Shown here piece by piece: positions 6,644-17,007 of a stretch of DNA of 33,396 nucleotides. The notes under the pieces were generated by a model, which worked only from the letters and a program-made list of their open reading frames with translations, was not told where the DNA came from and did no database searches. Source of the DNA: an uncultured Prevotellaceae bacterium (GTDB lineage: Bacteria; Bacteroidota; Bacteroidia; Bacteroidales; Bacteroidaceae); contig CADCEW010000051.1 in NCBI GenBank assembly GCA_902800585.1, forward strand, positions 1 through 33,396. The letters run 5' to 3'. The stretch's first letter is position 1. Each line of letters begins with the position of its first letter. A program made the position numbers and the translations under genes.

Positions 6644-7404
6644 TTATTCTTTCTCCCTAATCTCCATCGTCGGAGGACACTCATACATCACTTTGGCATG
6701 ATTGGTGCGGATGAGCTGAGTGTCAACACACTGACCTGTAGCAACATCTATGGTGTCACGATATACCTCACCGCCTGCGACTCCTTCGCTCGCAACTCAC
6801 CACACAAATACTCATCATCCACCTTGAGGCAGAGTTGATAGGTATTCGATGTATTGTTCTTGAAGCGATAATCGATGTAGTTATAGGAAATACTGGTGCC
6901 TGTTCCGAAAGGTATCTGACGACCAAAGTCTGGGAAGAGGTCTAAGCCATCGTGATGATGATGCTCTATGATAGTCAGTTCACTATGCAGCACCATCCAG
7001 TGGATGAGGTTAGACAACTGGCACATGCCGCCTCCGATACCTTGAGAGGGTTGTCCTTTTGCTATCGTGAGTCCCTCTTTGTAGCCCTTCCGCTTCGTGG
7101 TTCGTCCTATGAGTTGCCAGATAGAAAAAGTCTCACCAGGATGAATCAGCAGTCCATCGATGTGTTTCACTGCCAAAGCGAGATTGGTGGCTTTGTTCTC
7201 CTGCAGTTGCATATTGACATTTCCCAATCTGCGTCGGATAAGGGAATTATGGCGATAGACGATGACTGGCAGTAGTTCCTTAGTGCGTTGGGTAGCAAAA
7301 GGGATTCGCTGAACGAGGTCATTAAGACGACGCTTCAGAATCTCTTTCTCCATCGACAGGCGATAAGTGAAAGGACATAACTCGCAAAACAATTTCCTGC
7401 TCAT
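6644..7404 (-). pseudogene. VanW-like protein gene with C-terminal frameshift and small deletion
   Basis: The uninterrupted frame (7404 to a stop at 6750-6748, 218 residues) is a VanW-like protein of the Bacteroidetes type: KLFCELCPFTYRLS at the start, HPGETFSIWQLIG at about 88-100, GGGMCQLSNLIHW at about 124-136 and the HHHHDG motif at about 147-152. It ends abruptly after GELRAKESQ. A different frame downstream (6775 to the TAA at 6646-6644) encodes GGEVYRDTIDVATG and then NHAKVMYE, the expected end of a VanW protein. About 20 residues that normally lie between seem to be missing, so a deletion that shifted the frame is likely. The following gene starts 2 bp after the restored stop, supporting 6644 as the original end. 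VanW function is unknown; it accompanies some vancomycin-resistance clusters but is widespread. Confidence 0.8.
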
Positions 7405-7436
7405 GGGTTTGATGCCAACTTGTACCTTTTATGGTG

Positions 7437-7444
7437 CAAAGATA
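7437..7444 (-). promoter_or_regulatory. Possible -7 box upstream of the vanW-like gene
   Basis: TATCTTTG on the minus strand (7444-7437), 33 bp above the ATG. No TTG is found at the usual distance upstream, so the call is weak. Confidence 0.35.
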
Positions 7445-7496
7445 CGAAAAAATGAGCAAACTCCACCTATACTGAACAAATTTTCATGTATGATAT

Positions 7497-7527
7497 TTTG
7501 TTCTTTGGAAATTTTTGATTATCTTCG
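7497..7527 (+). promoter_or_regulatory. Bacteroidetes-type promoter for the GH13 gene
   Basis: TTTG at 7497-7500, 19 bp, then TATCTTCG at 7520-7527 (one mismatch from TAnnTTTG), 30 bp above the start codon. Confidence 0.55.
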
Positions 7528-7556
7528 CAGCAGAATAATAAACCACAAAAACTATA

Positions 7557-9296
7557 ATGATTATGCGAAGAACAATTCTCTGCTTCATGGCAATGATGGG
7601 TGTGCTGACGCTATCGGCGCAAAGTATTACAGGCAAGTATGAGATTCCAAAGATGCCCGACTGGGCGAAGAATGCGGTATTCTATCAGATTTATCCGCAG
7701 ACTTTCTGTGACTCTGATGGTGATGGTATCGGCGACTTACAAGGAATCATCAGTAAACTCGACTATGTGAAGAGTCTTGGTGTGGATGCCATCTGGTTCA
7801 ATCCCTTCTTTGACTCACCTTTCAAAGACGCTGGTTATGATATCCGCGACTACTACAAAATAGCACCACGCTATGGTACCAACGAGGATGCCAAACGTTT
7901 GTTCGAAGAGGCTCACAAGCGAGGCATGCATGTCATCTTCGACTACGTCATCAGCTATACTGCCATCGATCATCCGTGGTTTGTGGCATCACAGAAGCAG
8001 GAGAAGAATAAATACTCCAACTACTATATCTGGACAGAGACAAACTGGGTAGATCCCCCCATGGAATTTGCAGGACAGTTTGTCAAAGGCTATGGACAGC
8101 GTAACGGACAGTTCATGCGAAACTTCTATTGGTGTCAGCCTGCACTGAACTTCGGTTTTGCCAATCCCGACCCCAATCAGAAATGGCAGTTGCCTACCAA
8201 TCATCCTGATGTGATGGCGATGCGTGAAGACCTGAAGGACGTGTTACGTTTCTGGATGGATATGGGCGCAGACGGTTTCCGTGCTGATATGGCTGGTGCT
8301 CTGGTGAAGACGCGCCATGTGAGAGGCAATGAACAGTTCTTCAATACCAACGAGAACGAGACAAAACTCTTCTGGCGCGAGATACGTCAGTTGCTGGAGA
8401 AAGAATACCCACGTGGATTCATGGTAGCTGAATGGTCGTTTCCTGCTGATGCCCTCGACAACTGCTTCCATGTTGACTTCTTCCATTGGTTCAAGGGCTA
8501 TAACGACCTATTCCAGAAAGAGAGTTGGCGCATCCTGAACGGTGTCAGTGAGGGACATAGTTACTTCGATGCTGAAGGCAAGGGTGACATCGCCGACTTC
8601 CTGAAGAGCTATATGGACCAGTATAAGAAGACTGTCGGCAAGGGATATATCAGTCTGCCGTTGGGTAATCACGACAATGCGCGTCTGGGAAACAAACGTA
8701 CAGATAAAGAACTGGAGATTATCTATGCCTTCGGTTTTACGATGCCTGGCGTACCTTTCCTCTATTATGGCAACGAGATCGGCATGAGACAACTGCCTAA
8801 TGACTGGCCGCAAGTGGAAGGTGCCTACCAGCCACGTAATGGTGCTCGTACTCCTATGCAATGGAGCAACGGTAAGAATCTCGGATTCTCTACTGGTGAT
8901 GCCAGCCAACTCTATCTGCCCGTTGACCCATCACCTGATGCTCCTAATGTTGCCGCACAAGAGAATGATCCTAACTCACTGCTTAACAAGACACGCAAAC
9001 TCATTGCACTGCATCATAGTGAGCCTGCACTCGCCAACTACGCCGAGTTCGTTCCTGTCTATGTGGACGGCCCATATCCCTTTGTCTATGCACGTGCCGC
9101 AGGAAACGATGTCGTACTGGTGATGCTCAATCCAAGGGCAGAGGCTTCGGATGCCACTTTCAACATCAATGTGAAATTCAAGAAAACCAAACTCCTTGCA
9201 GGCGATAGTTTCAATATCAGCCACGACAAAAAGACGGGCAATATGACTATCCATATGCCCGCCACTTCCTATGCGATTGTAAAACTTTTAAAATAG
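7557..9296 (+). CDS. Secreted GH13 alpha-amylase-family glycoside hydrolase
   Basis: A 579-residue enzyme with a signal peptide (about 1-21, LSA then Q) and the GH13 barrel: FYQIYPQTFCDSDGDGIGDLQGI at about 42-64 (span only), nucleophile Asp244 in GFRADMAG, acid/base Glu292 in VAEWS and Asp373 in GNHDN, then a C-terminal beta domain from about 490. It resembles alpha-glucosidase or trehalose-synthase-like members acting on short alpha-glucans, probably in the periplasm. Region I reads FDYVISY (128-134): the His usual in D-x-V-x-N-H is Tyr134, which would alter the -1 subsite, although the three catalytic acids remain. ATG 7557 and ATG 7563 are both possible starts. Its stop lies 6 bp from the convergent guaA stop, with no clear terminator. 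Family certain, substrate unknown. Confidence 0.9.
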   Translation: MIMRRTILCFMAMMGVLTLSAQSITGKYEIPKMPDWAKNAVFYQIYPQTFCDSDGDGIGDLQGIISKLDYVKSLGVDAIWFNPFFDSPFKDAGYDIRDYYKIAPRYGTNEDAKRLFEEAHKRGMHVIFDYVISYTAIDHPWFVASQKQEKNKYSNYYIWTETNWVDPPMEFAGQFVKGYGQRNGQFMRNFYWCQPALNFGFANPDPNQKWQLPTNHPDVMAMREDLKDVLRFWMDMGADGFRADMAGALVKTRHVRGNEQFFNTNENETKLFWREIRQLLEKEYPRGFMVAEWSFPADALDNCFHVDFFHWFKGYNDLFQKESWRILNGVSEGHSYFDAEGKGDIADFLKSYMDQYKKTVGKGYISLPLGNHDNARLGNKRTDKELEIIYAFGFTMPGVPFLYYGNEIGMRQLPNDWPQVEGAYQPRNGARTPMQWSNGKNLGFSTGDASQLYLPVDPSPDAPNVAAQENDPNSLLNKTRKLIALHHSEPALANYAEFVPVYVDGPYPFVYARAAGNDVVLVMLNPRAEASDATFNINVKFKKTKLLAGDSFNISHDKKTGNMTIHMPATSYAIVKLLK

Positions 9297-9302
9297 AAGT
9301 AA

Positions 9303-10871
9303 TCACTCCCACTCGATTGTTGCGGGTGGTTTTGACGAGATATCGTAACAGACGCGATTGACACCACGTACCTTATTGATAATCTCGTTGCTGACCTTCG
9401 CTAAGAAATCGTATGGCAGATGCGCCCAGTCGGCAGTCATCGCATCCGTAGAAGTAACGGCACGAAGGGCAACGGGATTCTCATAAGTACGCTCGTCACC
9501 CATCACACCCACGCTGCGAACTGGACTCAGCAAGATAGCACCAGCCTGCCACACCTTATTATACAATGTCTCACCATCGGTATCTACATATTCGCGTAAG
9601 CCACGGATATAGATATCGTCAGCATCTTGCAAGACACGAACCTTCTCAGGCGTGATGTCGCCTAAGATACGGACAGCCAAGCCAGGACCAGGGAACGGAT
9701 GACGTGTAATCAAATGTTCAGGCATTCCCAACTGACGACCTACACGACGCACCTCATCCTTGAACAGCCATTTCAGCGGTTCACAGAGCTGGAGGTTCAT
9801 CTCCTTAGGCAGTCCGCCCACATTATGGTGACTCTTGATGACCTTACCCGTAATATTCAGCGACTCGATACGGTCGGGATAGATCGTTCCTTGTGCCAGC
9901 CAACGCGCATCAGTAATCTTCCTTGCCTCCGCATTAAACACCTCCACGAAGTCACGACCGATAATCTTACGTTTCTGTTCTGGTTCGGAAACACCTGCCA
10001 AGTCAGCAAAGAACTTCTCACTGGCATCGACACCGATCACATTCAAGCCTAATACCTTGTAGTCCTCCATCACCTGCGTGAACTCGTTCTTACGCAGCAT
10101 ACCATGATCAACAAAGATACAGGTAAGGTTCTTACCGATTGCTTTGTTAAGCAACACAGCAGCGACAGAAGAGTCAACACCACCTGACAAGCCGAGGATG
10201 ACACGATCGTTGCCTACCTGTTCTTTCAACTCCTTCACAGTAGTCTCTACAAACGAGGCAGCACTCCAGTCTTGTTTCGAACCGCAGATATCCACCACGA
10301 AGTTCTTCAGCAACAATGCTCCTTGTGTAGTATGATATACTTCCGGATGAAACTGTACTGCCCAGATGGGAGCCTCACCCCGACCCTCTCCAAAAGGAGA
10401 GGGAGACCAGAAGGCGGCGTTCTTCACGTCCTTCGTCGAGCCAATCACCTCAAAACCATCAGGGATGGCAGTAATAGTGTCGCCATGACTCATCCATACC
10501 TGTGAGCCTCTATCGAAACCCTTAAACAAAGGATTATAGAGATTGATGGTTTCCAAGTGGGCACGTCCATATTCGCGACTGTCTGCCTTCTCTACTTTAC
10601 CACCAAGGGTGTGTGAGATAAACTGCGCTCCATAGCAGATGCCCAATACAGGAATCCTGCCCGCAAACTGGTTAAGGTCTACCTTAAATGCCTCTGGGTC
10701 GTGGACACTATAGGGCGAACCACTCAGAATAACACCAATCACAGAAGGGTCGTCCTTCGGAAACTTATTGTAAGGCAGAATCTCACAGAAGGTATCCAGC
10801 TCACGTACTCGACGACCTATCAACTGTGTCGTCTGGGAGCCGAAATCCAAGATGATTATTTTTTGTTGCAT
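9303..10871 (-). CDS. guaA: GMP synthase (glutamine-hydrolysing)
   Basis: A 522-residue enzyme converting XMP, ATP and glutamine to GMP. The class I glutamine amidotransferase triad is Cys79 (GICYGAQ), His175 and Glu177 (QFHPEVYH). The ATP pyrophosphatase loop is LSGGVDSS at 228-235, and the C-terminal dimerisation domain ends in TIEWE as usual. Between NAAFW (151-155) and IWAVQFHPE there is an extra proline/glycine-rich piece, [13 protein letters not shown] (156-168), encoded by a palindromic repeat element; other GMP synthases have only a few residues here, in a loop just before the catalytic His. The frame stays open, so the enzyme is probably functional. Downstream of a truncated four-helix-bundle gene on the same strand. 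Confidence 0.97.
   Translation of the reverse strand: MQQKIIILDFGSQTTQLIGRRVRELDTFCEILPYNKFPKDDPSVIGVILSGSPYSVHDPEAFKVDLNQFAGRIPVLGICYGAQFISHTLGGKVEKADSREYGRAHLETINLYNPLFKGFDRGSQVWMSHGDTITAIPDGFEVIGSTKDVKNAAFWSPSPFGEGRGEAPIWAVQFHPEVYHTTQGALLLKNFVVDICGSKQDWSAASFVETTVKELKEQVGNDRVILGLSGGVDSSVAAVLLNKAIGKNLTCIFVDHGMLRKNEFTQVMEDYKVLGLNVIGVDASEKFFADLAGVSEPEQKRKIIGRDFVEVFNAEARKITDARWLAQGTIYPDRIESLNITGKVIKSHHNVGGLPKEMNLQLCEPLKWLFKDEVRRVGRQLGMPEHLITRHPFPGPGLAVRILGDITPEKVRVLQDADDIYIRGLREYVDTDGETLYNKVWQAGAILLSPVRSVGVMGDERTYENPVALRAVTSTDAMTADWAHLPYDFLAKVSNEIINKVRGVNRVCYDISSKPPATIEWE
10373..10408. repeat. Palindromic repeat element inserted in frame in guaA
   Basis: On the plus strand CCTCACCCC and GA are followed by an 8-bp stem CCCTCTCC (10384-10391), loop AAAA and GGAGAGGG (10396-10403). 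The same element occurs at 32730-32769 in another gene. Here it is read antisense and encodes [11 protein letters not shown] without a stop. Confidence 0.85.
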
Positions 10872-10895
10872 AACTATTATTTATGATTTGACTAT

Positions 10896-11090
10896 TTACA
10901 ATTTATTAATAAAGTCCTTATCCGACTTTGCCAGACATGCTGCCCTATAGTTGGCAGAAGGTGACGTACCAGAACGGACGACTTGACGAGCAATGGCAAG
11001 ACCAGAAACAGAAGAAGGCATTGCATCGACCATCTTAATAATTCGTACTGCAAAGCAAGTCATTCGCTCCTGTAAGTCGTTCTTGTCCAT
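10896..11090 (-). pseudogene. Truncated four-helix-bundle (S23-type) protein
   Basis: A 64-residue frame beginning MDKNDLQERM, with helix 1 (CFAVRIIKMVDAMP), helix 2 (SGLAIARQVVRSGTS) and the start of helix 3 (ANYRAACLAKSDKDFINKL). This is the N-terminal half of the four-helix-bundle protein family related to the S23 insertion in 23S rRNA genes, normally about 115-125 residues. It stops at the point where the family continues into the long third helix, and no continuation exists in the 24 bp before guaA. Either a deletion removed the end or a short protein is made. Function of the family is unknown. It starts 46 bp after the murU-like stop. Confidence 0.7.
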
Positions 11091-11136
11091 AAATTTAAAT
11101 TATAAAATTGAAAAATCAATTGTAAATGGTAAATGG

Positions 11137-11835
11137 TTAAATTGTACATATAAACTCTTCCGCTTCATGGAGGGTATCGAGTTTGCCGACATCAAGAAGG
11201 TGTAAGTCATGAGCCTCGTAGCCGCGTATCAAATGGTCGGCACAAGCCTTCAAGTAAAAGTCCATAATAGGAAAACGATCAGGCCAATCAGCGAGTAAGG
11301 GAGATAAAGAGGGATGAAAAAGGTGGATGCCGGAAAAAGCAAAGGAACGTCCTTCGCACCCTTTTACCTCACCAGTCTCAATATTCTTCCAACCAATGAG
11401 TCGCATCGTATCGTCGAACTGAAGATAACGTTTTGTCTTGCGCTCACTGACTACCAATAGAGGAGCATCGGTGGGAAGAGTATTGAGGTCAAGATTACTC
11501 AATATGTCAACATTATGAATGAGAATAGGTTCAGATGGGTCGAAAAGTGGAAGGGCTTTCTTGATTCCTCCTCCCGTCTCTAACAACTGTTCGCGCTCAT
11601 CACTGATACGGATATCCAGTCCGAAGTTGTCATTGGCATGAAGATAATCGATGATCTGGTCAGCAAAATGATGCACATTCACCACAAAACGCTCAAAGCC
11701 AGCGCCCTTGAGTTTCATGATGACATGCCACAACAACGGCTGACCAGCCACAGGCACCAATGCCTTCGGCATCGTGTCAGTCAACGGTTTCAACCGTGTC
11801 CCTAACCCTGCAGCAAATATCATCGCCTGTTTCAT
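11137..11835 (-). CDS. MurU-like nucleotidyltransferase (MurNAc-1-phosphate uridylyltransferase type)
   Basis: A 232-residue sugar-1-phosphate nucleotidyltransferase. The nucleotide-binding signature AAGLGTRLKPLT (8-19) with Lys24 is followed by LLETGGGIKKALP and HNVDILSN (the metal-binding Asp). Length and motifs match MurU of Pseudomonas, which makes UDP-MurNAc from MurNAc-1-phosphate in peptidoglycan sugar salvage, rather than the longer RfbA or GlmU types. Its ATG overlaps the stop of the kinase-RapZ gene by 4 bp (ATGA). Because that kinase is AmgK-like, the pair probably forms the AmgK-MurU salvage route, which bypasses the fosfomycin-sensitive MurA step. A GDP-mannose-type or other substrate cannot be excluded. 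Confidence 0.82.
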   Translation of the reverse strand: MKQAMIFAAGLGTRLKPLTDTMPKALVPVAGQPLLWHVIMKLKGAGFERFVVNVHHFADQIIDYLHANDNFGLDIRISDEREQLLETGGGIKKALPLFDPSEPILIHNVDILSNLDLNTLPTDAPLLVVSERKTKRYLQFDDTMRLIGWKNIETGEVKGCEGRSFAFSGIHLFHPSLSPLLADWPDRFPIMDFYLKACADHLIRGYEAHDLHLLDVGKLDTLHEAEEFICTI

Positions 11836-13364
11836 CGTGCTTCTAATGTTTGAGTAATATTCTGTTCACGGTGACAGATACGCACCTCGATACCAAACTT
11901 CTCATGAATATGCTCGGCAAGATGCTGGGCGGAATAGACACTACGGTGCTGACCACCTGTGCAGCCAAATGAGAACATCAGGCTCGTAAAGCCTCGCTGG
12001 ATATAACGGCGTACATGGGCATCTGCGAGTTTATAGACGGAATCAAGGAAGGTCAGGATCTCCCCATCGTCCTCCAAGAAGCGGATGACAGGCTCATCCA
12101 ATCCCGTCAATTGCTTATACGGCTCATAACGTCCGGGGTTGTGTGTAGAACGACAGTCGAACACATAACCACCGCCATTGCCACTCTCATCCTCAGGAAT
12201 ACCTTTCCGATAAGAGAAGCTATAGACTTTCACCACCAACGGACCCTGTGCATCGTATTTCGAGAACGTAGCAGGACCGTCTTGTGGATGAGGCTTATAG
12301 GGATTATTCTCTGTTGTCTTATAACCATCAGCACGACTTGCCGTCGTCTCTATCTGTCGGAACTGCGGCAATTCTGTCAATTGGCGCAATAACGACATCA
12401 GATAAGGATATGGGAAATCTGTGACCTCCAATAACTCCCATAGATTCTGAATGGCAGGAGGTATGGAAGTAAGAAAATGTTGCTTACGCTCGAAATAGCC
12501 TCGGAAGCCATAAGCACCTAATACCTGAAGGATACGAAACAGCACGAAGAGTGACAGACGAGCCACAAAATGATGAGGCGTAGGCACCTCCGTGAATTGT
12601 TTCAAGGCATGATAGTATTCATATACCAATTCACGACGCAACTTATACGGATACTTCGCTGATGCCTGCCACAAGAAAGAGGCGAGATCATAATAATAGG
12701 GTCCCTTGCGTCCACCCTGGAAATCAATAAAGTAAGGATTACCTTGAGTGTCAAGCATCACATTACGCGCTTGGAAGTCACGATAGAGGAATGCATCACA
12801 CTTCTCTGCCGTCAGGTCTTTGGCCAAAAGACGGAAGTCTGCCTCTAACTTCAACTCATGAAAATCCAGTTCCGTTGCTTTCAGGAAGCAATACTTGAAA
12901 TAATTGAGGTCGAAAAGCACTGAGTCTACATCGAACTCAGCCTGCGGATAACAATTGGAGAAATCCAATCCTCTCGCCCCACGTATCTGGATATTTGGCA
13001 GTTCACGGATGGTACGCCTCAACAATTCCTGCTCTTTCAAAGTATAGCGACCGCCAGCCTCACGACCGCCACGAATAGCATCAAACAAAGATATGGAACC
13101 AAGGTCTGTCTGCAAATAACGCAGTTCATCGTCACTGACAGCCAACAGGTGAGGCACAGGCAACTGACGTTTAGTGAAGTGCTGGCACAAGTAGATGAAG
13201 GCATGATTCTCGTCACGACTGGTGCCAATGACTCCTACCACCGTTGTTCCATCCTGTGCCGTCATGCGATAATACACACGATTGCTGCCAGCCACAGGCA
13301 ACTGCTCTGTCATCGCAGGCTCTGCCCCACTCCATTCTTTATATAATTTGACTAACTGATGCAT
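11832..13364 (-). CDS. AmgK-like sugar kinase fused to a RapZ C-terminal domain
   Basis: A 510-residue two-domain protein. Residues about 5-335 are an aminoglycoside-phosphotransferase-type kinase with catalytic Asp196 (LYRDFQARNVM) and metal-binding Asp214 (FIDFQGG), like AmgK, which phosphorylates MurNAc/GlcNAc at the anomeric position. A linker (about 335-372) joins a RapZ C-terminal domain (about 376-500) with the signature SFGCTGGQHRSVY (465-477). In E. coli RapZ this domain binds glucosamine-6-phosphate and controls GlmS through small RNAs; the RapZ Walker-type N-terminal domain is absent here. The fusion suggests a kinase regulated by, or coupled to, amino-sugar phosphate levels. It starts 3 bp after a small membrane-protein gene and overlaps murU by 4 bp, so these are one operon. 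Kinase substrate is inferred. Confidence 0.88.
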   Translation of the reverse strand: MHQLVKLYKEWSGAEPAMTEQLPVAGSNRVYYRMTAQDGTTVVGVIGTSRDENHAFIYLCQHFTKRQLPVPHLLAVSDDELRYLQTDLGSISLFDAIRGGREAGGRYTLKEQELLRRTIRELPNIQIRGARGLDFSNCYPQAEFDVDSVLFDLNYFKYCFLKATELDFHELKLEADFRLLAKDLTAEKCDAFLYRDFQARNVMLDTQGNPYFIDFQGGRKGPYYYDLASFLWQASAKYPYKLRRELVYEYYHALKQFTEVPTPHHFVARLSLFVLFRILQVLGAYGFRGYFERKQHFLTSIPPAIQNLWELLEVTDFPYPYLMSLLRQLTELPQFRQIETTASRADGYKTTENNPYKPHPQDGPATFSKYDAQGPLVVKVYSFSYRKGIPEDESGNGGGYVFDCRSTHNPGRYEPYKQLTGLDEPVIRFLEDDGEILTFLDSVYKLADAHVRRYIQRGFTSLMFSFGCTGGQHRSVYSAQHLAEHIHEKFGIEVRICHREQNITQTLEAR

Positions 13365-13367
13365 ATT

Positions 13368-13571
13368 TTATTCCGATTCCTGCTCGCGTTTCTGTTTTCT
13401 CTCCTTCAACCAGTTCTCCAACAGTCCTTCTCCAATCACTAGCAACAACATCACGCCTAAAGCCATACAGAAGGCAGATGTGCGTGAAGTCGTTAAATCC
13501 AACACAATGAGGTACAATCCATATACCGCAATGAGTTTCAGGACCAGTGTCAACCAATTAATCTTCATCAT
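13368..13571 (-). CDS. Small membrane protein, 67 residues
   Basis: From ATG 13571 (MMKINWLTLVLKLIAVYGLY) the product has two hydrophobic segments, about residues 6-22 and 30-47, and a highly charged C-terminal tail (LKERKQKREQESE). A longer upstream frame exists but begins in AT-rich non-coding sequence, so the start at 13571 or 13568 is preferred. It ends 3 bp before the kinase-RapZ start, which suggests cotranscription. No family recognised; two helices with a basic/acidic tail are typical of small inner-membrane proteins. Confidence 0.6.
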   Translation of the reverse strand: MMKINWLTLVLKLIAVYGLYLIVLDLTTSRTSAFCMALGVMLLLVIGEGLLENWLKERKQKREQESE

Positions 13572-13621
13572 GGCTGCAAAATTACAAAAATATCTGCAAA
13601 CAGACGAAGGAATAGGAAACA

Positions 13622-13652
13622 AAAAGGAGGCTGTTTGAAACAGCCTCCTTTT
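13622..13652 (-). terminator. Intrinsic terminator after the sugar isomerase gene
   Basis: A perfect 12-bp stem, AAAAGGAGGCTG with CAGCCTCCTTTT, around a 7-nt loop, with a T run on the minus strand. It lies 9 bp below the stop at 13662 and is nearly symmetrical, so it could work in both directions. Confidence 0.85.
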
Positions 13653-13661
13653 CTATCGTTT

Positions 13662-15158
13662 TTATGCGAACGGATTCTCTGTTGGGTAGTAGTCACCCTT
13701 CGGGAAGTTATAGTCAATCTCCTCAACGGGGATTCCCATGTACTTCAGCACCTCCCACAGATATTTACCAGCATGCTCGAACATTACGGCTGCGTGGTGA
13801 GGATAGTGCTTCTCGATGAGGACGTGACGATAGAAGCGGCTCATATTCTTGATACCGAAGGTACCGATAGAACCGAAGGAACGTGTAGCCACTGGCAGAA
13901 TCTCACCCTGTGCGATATAAGCACGGAGTTTGGTATCAGCAGTAGACTGCAGACGATATACTGTAGCCTTGCCGGGAGCGAGGTCACCCTCCAAAGTACC
14001 ATTAGTTACCTCTACAGGCAATGCACGTGCCATGATGCGCTGGAAGCACATGGTGCAACTACCGAGTTTCTTTGAGCAGGTGTTACCGCAGTGGAAGCCC
14101 ATGAAGATTTCCTTCTCGGTATACTCGTCGCAGATGAACTTCTTACCCTTAATGCTCTCCTCGTACATATCCTGAGGAACAGAGTTATTGATGTCGAGCA
14201 AGGTAACAGCATCCTGAGTGATGCAAGTTCCGATGAACTCAGACAGAGCACCATAGATATCAACCTCACAAGCTACAGGAATACCACGACCTGTCAGACG
14301 GCTGTTAACGTAGCAAGGTACAAAGCCGAACATGGTCTGGAAAGCAGGCCAGCACTTGTTAGCCATTGCCACATACTTACGGCTGCCTTTGTGACCCTCG
14401 ATCCAGTCTGTCAATGTCAACTCATACTGAGCGAGTTTCGGCAGCACGGAAGGTATCTTATTACCAGCACCCAGCTCAGCAGCCATATCCTTCACAACAT
14501 CGTCGATACGAGGATCGTCCTTGTGCTTCTGGAATGCCTCAAGCAAGTCAAGCTCTGAGTTTTCTTCAATCTCAACATCGAGATCATAGAGGGCACGGAT
14601 AGGAGCGTTACAAGCGAGGAAGTTATTGGGACGAGGACCGAAGGAAATAATCTTCAGGTTCTGCAGACCAACAATAGCACGTGCGATAGGCACGAACTCA
14701 TGAATCATCTCTGCACACTGGGCAGCGTCACCTACGGGCTCCTCTGGGATATAAGCACGAGTCTTACGCAAAGAAAGAGCCTGGCTGGCATTCAGCATAC
14801 CGCAGTAAGCATCACCACGACCATCAATCAGGTCGTTCTGAGTCTCCTCAGCAGCAGCACAGAACATGGTAGGTCCCTGGAACCAGTCAGCAATCATGGT
14901 CTCAGAAATCTCAGGACCGAAGTTGCCAAGGTAAACGCACAAAGCGTTACATCCAGCCTTCTGGACATCAGCCAGAGCCTGCTGAGCATGAATCTCACTC
15001 TCTACGATACAAATAGGACACTCGTAGATGTCGGCACTGCCGAACTTCTCTACATACTGAGCTATCACTGCCTTACGGCGGTTAACAGCCAGTGACTCAG
15101 GAAAACAGTCGCGGCTAACGGCGACAATTCCAATCTTAATTTTGGGTACGTTGTTCAT
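13662..15158 (-). CDS. L-fucose/L-arabinose isomerase-family protein
   Basis: A 498-residue member of the FucI/AraA superfamily of ketol isomerases. Metal ligands can be placed by comparison with E. coli FucI: Glu298 in ACEVDIYGA, Asp322 in LLDINN (the same 24-residue spacing as Glu337/Asp361) and a C-terminal His in MFEHAG (about 467). The N-terminal half has the CVYLGNFGPE stretch typical of this superfamily, and a Cys cluster (HCGNTCSKKLGSCTMC, 356-371) follows the ligands. Typical substrates are L-fucose, D-arabinose or L-arabinose, giving the ketose. No kinase, aldolase or transporter of a fucose pathway lies nearby, so it stands alone between groEL and the cell-wall salvage genes; the substrate is undetermined. 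It has its own terminator. Confidence 0.85.
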   Translation of the reverse strand: MNNVPKIKIGIVAVSRDCFPESLAVNRRKAVIAQYVEKFGSADIYECPICIVESEIHAQQALADVQKAGCNALCVYLGNFGPEISETMIADWFQGPTMFCAAAEETQNDLIDGRGDAYCGMLNASQALSLRKTRAYIPEEPVGDAAQCAEMIHEFVPIARAIVGLQNLKIISFGPRPNNFLACNAPIRALYDLDVEIEENSELDLLEAFQKHKDDPRIDDVVKDMAAELGAGNKIPSVLPKLAQYELTLTDWIEGHKGSRKYVAMANKCWPAFQTMFGFVPCYVNSRLTGRGIPVACEVDIYGALSEFIGTCITQDAVTLLDINNSVPQDMYEESIKGKKFICDEYTEKEIFMGFHCGNTCSKKLGSCTMCFQRIMARALPVEVTNGTLEGDLAPGKATVYRLQSTADTKLRAYIAQGEILPVATRSFGSIGTFGIKNMSRFYRHVLIEKHYPHHAAVMFEHAGKYLWEVLKYMGIPVEEIDYNFPKGDYYPTENPFA

Positions 15159-15201
15159 ACTTATTCTTTATTTATAAAGTAATATTTAGTCAGATTGGCT
15201 A

Positions 15202-15209
15202 CAAAGATA
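15202..15209 (-). promoter_or_regulatory. Likely -7 box of the sugar isomerase gene
   Basis: TATCTTTG on the minus strand (15209-15202), 44 bp above the ATG at 15158. Upstream at the right distance only a weak CTTTAC is seen instead of TTTG. Confidence 0.45.
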
Positions 15210-15287
15210 CGAAATAAAGTGTAAAGTTAAGCATGAAAGACGCATTTTTTTTTGTTTTTTTATTGTCTGAGAGGCTGTTGACAACAA

Positions 15288-15315
15288 AATAGCCTGCCAC
15301 AACGGGCAGGCTATT
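15288..15315 (-). terminator. Intrinsic terminator of groES-groEL
   Basis: An 11-bp stem, AATAGCCTGCC with GGCAGGCTATT, and a 6-nt loop, followed on the minus strand by TTTTG. It starts 24 bp below the groEL stop. Confidence 0.88.
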
Positions 15316-15339
15316 CCTCCTTAAACATTCTTTTACCTA

Positions 15340-16977
<1,638 letters not shown>

Positions 16978-17007
16978 TCAATTTTTCAATACTACAATTT
17001 TACAATC

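Noticed and set aside
15241..15270. T-rich tract as a terminator
   Set aside because: No stem precedes it in either direction; the real groESL terminator is at 15288-15315.
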